The notes under the pieces: generated by a model | What the model was told of the DNA's origin: nothing | Databases searched by the model: none | Seen by the model: only the letters and a program-made list of their open reading frames with translations | Program-made: the position numbers and the translations under genes | Origin: CATQGW01 sp965262235 | GTDB taxonomy: Bacteria; Chloroflexota; Dehalococcoidia; Bin125 | Direction of reading: 5' to 3' | Assembly (NCBI GenBank): GCA_965262235.1 | Contig: OZ253504.1 | Coordinates: 434,001-498,000 of the forward strand | DNA length: 64,000 nt | Part shown: positions 61,176 to 64,000 of the stretch, one piece after another | Position numbering within the stretch: position 1 is the stretch's first letter | How the letters are laid out: the number at the start of each line of letters is the position of its first letter

Positions 61176-62156
61176 TCAGATCGGGCCCGTGGCGCGGTCC
61201 GCCGCCAGCGCGCGTAACGCTTCGTCCTGTGCGAAGCGCGGTAGCGGCCGCCTCGCCGCGCCGTCAACCAGGGTCGCAGCCGGCTCTCCCACGATCCGCC
61301 CCACCACGGCGCTCCGCACACCGGCGCGCGACAGCGCGGCCAGCCCGGCATCAACCGCGCCGGGCGCGACGGACGCCAGCAGCGTCCCCGACCCCAACAG
61401 GCCCAGGGGGTCGAGGCCGCGCTCCGCGCATACGTCCAGCGTCTCGGCCAGCCAGTCGATCGCCTCGAGGCGCAGCTCGACACCCAGCCCGGCCGCCTCG
61501 GCCAACTCGGCGGCCGCCGTCGCGATCCCGCCCTCCGTCACGTCGTGCATCGCGTGTACCCCCGCAATGCCGCGCAAGGCTCGGGCCGCCGCGGCGATGC
61601 TGACGCCGGGTTCATCGAGCAGCTGCGGATGACCGAGCAGCGCCGTGCCTTCGACCGCCGCCGACCCCGCCTGGAGGACGAAATCGCCGGCCTGCGCCCC
61701 GTCCGACGGCACGATCTCGCCGCGCGGCGCGACCCCGATCAGCGCACACGAAACGACGGTCCGCGTGACCGCATCGGTCACCTCCGTGTGGCCGCCGACG
61801 AGCGCGATCTGCGCTTCATCGCACGCCTCGCGGAGCGAGTCCAACAACTCGCGCAGTTCCGAGCGCGACGTGCCGACCGGCGCGAGCACGGTCGCCAACA
61901 ACCAGCGTGGCTCGGCGCCAACGGCCAGGATGTCGTTCGCATTGATCGCCGCGGCCAGGCGCGCCGCCCCGCTGTCGACGAACGTGATCGGATCGGCCGT
62001 CGCAACCAGCGCCCGATCACCCCAGTCGATGATCGCCGCGTCGCGCCCGATCCCGGGGCCCTGCAACAGATCGCGATCAGCTGCTCCGGCGAGCGCGGCC
62101 AACAACTCGGGCGGCGCCTTACCGAGAGCGAGTGCATCGGAATCGATCATCAACAT
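61176..62156 (-). CDS. AIR-synthase-related (HypE/PurM/ThiL-type) protein
   Basis: A 326-residue PurM-fold protein. It has GIGRDAAIIDWGDRALVATA, then DPITFVDSGAARLAAAINAN, DILAVGAEPRWLLATVLAPV, IALVGGHTEVTDAVTRTVVS and MHDVTEGGIATAAAELAEAA. These are the ATP- and metal-binding segments of HypE/AIR-synthase proteins. The C-terminal PRIC of HypE is absent, so it is not a hydrogenase carbamoyl dehydratase. It is one of the widespread AIR-synthase-related proteins of unknown substrate. Starts at 62156 or 62150. It is divergent from the PEP-utilising-enzyme-like gene. Confidence 0.86.
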   Translation of the reverse strand: MLMIDSDALALGKAPPELLAALAGAADRDLLQGPGIGRDAAIIDWGDRALVATADPITFVDSGAARLAAAINANDILAVGAEPRWLLATVLAPVGTSRSELRELLDSLREACDEAQIALVGGHTEVTDAVTRTVVSCALIGVAPRGEIVPSDGAQAGDFVLQAGSAAVEGTALLGHPQLLDEPGVSIAAAARALRGIAGVHAMHDVTEGGIATAAAELAEAAGLGVELRLEAIDWLAETLDVCAERGLDPLGLLGSGTLLASVAPGAVDAGLAALSRAGVRSAVVGRIVGEPAATLVDGAARRPLPRFAQDEALRALAADRATGPI

Positions 62157-62237
62157 CCTCGCTGGCGACTGCGACCGGGGCGAGCGCGCGCCATGGCGAG
62201 CCCATCTCTCGGCCACGTATTGCAGTTGCAAGATAAG

Positions 62238-62243
62238 TAGACT
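62238..62243 (+). promoter_or_regulatory. Leaderless-type -10 box
   Basis: TAGACT, six bases before ATG 62250, exactly as in the coiled-coil genes. No convincing -35. Confidence 0.55.
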
Positions 62244-62249
62244 GCGGCT

Positions 62250-64000
62250 ATGAGCATCGTGCACGGTTCCGCTTTCTCTGAGGATCCCGATGGGGCCCTG
62301 ATGTGGGCCACGCGCGTCGACTTCGACCTGCAGGACCATCTGCTCGTGCCACGGCGGGGGCCAGTCGAAGACTTGGGCGAACACGACGAGCATGTGATCG
62401 AGCAGATCCGCGATCGCGTGATCGCGCTCGAGCACGACCTCGGCCAGCCCGGCCAGCTGCGCTGGAGCGCTGAGCATGAGGAAGTCGACTTCGAGTCGCT
62501 CGAGCCGCTCGACCTACCCCTGCCCTGGGGGCACGTCGAGAGCGAAGAGCACGATCGCGACCAATGGTCACGCGCCAACGCCGGCGAGGTGCTGCCCGTC
62601 GTGATGACGCCGCTGACCTGGTCGTTGATGGGCGACGCGCTCGACAACGGCTTCCACGCGCCCTGGGAGCACCTGACCGAAGGTCGCCGCTTCGTCGCGC
62701 TGTACGACGGCTACGTCTATTTCAACGTCGGCCTGATGCTCGAGCTGATCACCGAGCGACTCGGCCTGCTCACGAGCCATTTCCTGCTGGCGATGGGCGG
62801 ACCCGAGGCGAGCCAACCCGTCACCGAGCGGGTCAACTACCGCCGCATGCTCGCCAACCTGCCGTTCCTCCTGGGCCGCGTGCGCAAGCAACGAGCGCTT
62901 CGCCACCGCTGGGAGGCCGAGCGGGCGCGGGCGCTCGCCGAGCGCGATGCGCTGCGTGCGCTCGACCTCAACGAGCGCAGCGATCGTGAGCTGCTGCTCT
63001 CCGTCGTCTCGTCCGGCCAGTTTTCGGCCGAGTTCGTCGAGTACCTGATGGAGTGCCAGACCGCGACCTTCGGGCAGATCCAGATGCTGCTGTGGCTCTC
63101 GGAGTCCTGGGTCGGCAATCGGGAGCTGGCGCTGCGCCTGCTCCAGGGCATACCCGGCGTGCTCACGGCCGAGAGCAACCTCGAGCTCTGGCAGCTGGCC
63201 GACCGCGCGGCGAAGGATGCCACCACCGCGGCGGTCGTCGCCGCAGCAGCGCCCGAGCAACTGCTTGAGACGCTGACTGCCGATCCGGTGACGGCCTGGC
63301 TCGCCACGGGACTCAACCAGTTCCTCGAGCAGCACGGCCACCGCGCCGCCACGGAGCTGGAGCTCTCGGAGCCGCGCTGGGTTGAACGGCCCGAACTGCT
63401 GCTGGCGACCTTCCAGAGTTATGTGGCAAACCCTCAGCAGTCGAGCGCCGATCAGCTGCACGAGCGCCAGGTGACGGCACGCAAGGAGGCCGAGCGCGAG
63501 GCCAAACGGGCGCTCACGTCGCGCTTGATCGAGCGCCTGCTGCCGCTGCGCTGGTGGTTCTTCCGCGCTCAGATGCACGAAGCGCAGGCGATGCAACCGC
63601 TGCGCGAAAATCCCAAATACGTCTTCCTGCAGCTCAACCTCGAGCAGCGCCGCATCTATCTCGAGCTCGGACGACGCTGGCACGCGCACGGTGCGCTTGA
63701 GGACCCACAGGACATCTTCTGGCTGCTCAGCGACGAAACGCTGGTTCTGCGCCGGCGGATCAACGACGAGCCGCTGGTCGGCCGGATGCGCAGCCGCATC
63801 CGCCGCCGCCGCCAGCAGTACGAGCAGTGGGCGGCCCGCCCGGCGGCGCCGGTTCGCGACCCGCACGGCGCGCCAATCGAGCAGCCGGATGCGGCCAAGC
63901 CCCGGGCCGATCGCCCAGGGACGATGTACGGCATCGCGGCGTCGACCGGCACGGCGACGGGCACGGCCCGCGTGGCGACCACGCCCGCCGAGGGCCGTCA
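62250..64000 (+). CDS. PEP-utilising-enzyme-like protein (partial, runs off window)
   Basis: An open frame from ATG 62250 to the right edge with no stop, at least 583 codons. Residues near 100 read SRANAGEVLPVVMTPLTWSL, the start signature of the C-terminal part of PEP synthase/rifampin phosphotransferase-like proteins. Further on are LTEGRRFVALYDGYVYFNVG and NPKYVFLQLNLEQRRIYLEL, then DIFWLLSDETLVLRRRI. The ATP-grasp half of PPDK/PEPS is missing at the N terminus, so this is a stand-alone swivelling/PEP-binding-type protein. The phosphohistidine motif (GGxxSH) would lie beyond the window. The minus-strand ORF antisense to it is a shadow. Confidence 0.78.
   Translation, partial: MSIVHGSAFSEDPDGALMWATRVDFDLQDHLLVPRRGPVEDLGEHDEHVIEQIRDRVIALEHDLGQPGQLRWSAEHEEVDFESLEPLDLPLPWGHVESEEHDRDQWSRANAGEVLPVVMTPLTWSLMGDALDNGFHAPWEHLTEGRRFVALYDGYVYFNVGLMLELITERLGLLTSHFLLAMGGPEASQPVTERVNYRRMLANLPFLLGRVRKQRALRHRWEAERARALAERDALRALDLNERSDRELLLSVVSSGQFSAEFVEYLMECQTATFGQIQMLLWLSESWVGNRELALRLLQGIPGVLTAESNLELWQLADRAAKDATTAAVVAAAAPEQLLETLTADPVTAWLATGLNQFLEQHGHRAATELELSEPRWVERPELLLATFQSYVANPQQSSADQLHERQVTARKEAEREAKRALTSRLIERLLPLRWWFFRAQMHEAQAMQPLRENPKYVFLQLNLEQRRIYLELGRRWHAHGALEDPQDIFWLLSDETLVLRRRINDEPLVGRMRSRIRRRRQQYEQWAARPAAPVRDPHGAPIEQPDAAKPRADRPGTMYGIAASTGTATGTARVATTPAEGR

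Noticed and set aside
61176..62156. Thiamine-monophosphate kinase or HypE
   Set aside because: ThiL landmarks are not clear and the C-terminal Cys motif of HypE is missing, so only the broader AIR-synthase-related label is used.
62568..63866. 432-codon ORF on the minus strand at the right end
   Set aside because: Antisense to the plus-strand PEP-utilising-enzyme-like frame, which has family motifs and runs open to the edge.

Overview
The window is high-GC bacterial DNA, densely coded on both strands. Its gene content suggests a Chloroflexota-type organism (Thermomicrobia, Dehalococcoidia or SAR202-like), though actinobacterial relatives cannot be excluded. The hints are luciferase-like, probably F420-linked oxidoreductases and a deazaflavin nitroreductase-like protein; an inositol-phosphate/phosphatidylinositol cluster; ADP-forming acyl-CoA synthetase subunits next to an Acs; many GTG starts and apparently leaderless promoters; and gaps packed with palindromic G-rich/C-rich repeats. 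There is no rRNA, prophage, complete insertion sequence or CRISPR array. Two tRNA genes are present (His-GTG and Arg-TCG).

Layout. 0-5.4 kb: end of a nitronate monooxygenase-like gene, two zinc-ribbon small proteins, a two-gene SMC-like ATPase/DUF4276 module that resembles anti-phage systems, pyrE and a D-2-hydroxyacid dehydrogenase. 5.6-11.7 kb: two DinB-fold proteins, a HAD phosphatase, membrane-anchored proteins of unknown role and a rhodanese, separated by repeats. 11.8-17.5 kb: acetyl-CoA synthetase, a tandem-HTH protein and the two subunits of an ADP-forming acyl-CoA synthetase. 17.4-20.7 kb: a PIN toxin-like gene with an unusual 301-residue partner, a Uma2 nuclease and an LLM oxidoreductase with a decayed copy of its 3' end. 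21.9-29.6 kb: a polar-lipid cluster (CDP-alcohol phosphotransferase, GT4 mannosyltransferase-like, PHP phosphoesterase, two acyltransferases, inositol-phosphate synthase, inositol monophosphatase). This looks like a route to phosphatidylinositol mannoside-like lipids. 29.9-40.8 kb: redox, repair, toxin-antitoxin, methyltransferase, secreted-protein and dehydrogenase genes.

40.9-50 kb: two tandem SIMPL proteins and then an amplified family of very short coiled-coil proteins with one C-terminal membrane anchor (DUF1640/CCDC90-like layout). The array is interrupted by tRNA-His, mgtE, tRNA-Arg and an LLM oxidoreductase. At least ten such genes lie here and at 57 kb, with longer relatives at 14 and 26 kb. 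Most carry an almost invariant promoter whose -10 box sits six bases before the ATG, so their mRNAs should be leaderless. 50-57 kb: a probable S-layer or surface protein with a strong terminator, rpsU, a DUF559 nuclease-like gene, a diacylglycerol-kinase-like gene and a VOC enzyme, embedded in the densest repeat blocks. 57-64 kb: a VWA protein with its MoxR-like ATPase, an AIR-synthase-related protein, and the start of a PEP-utilising-enzyme-like gene that runs off the window.
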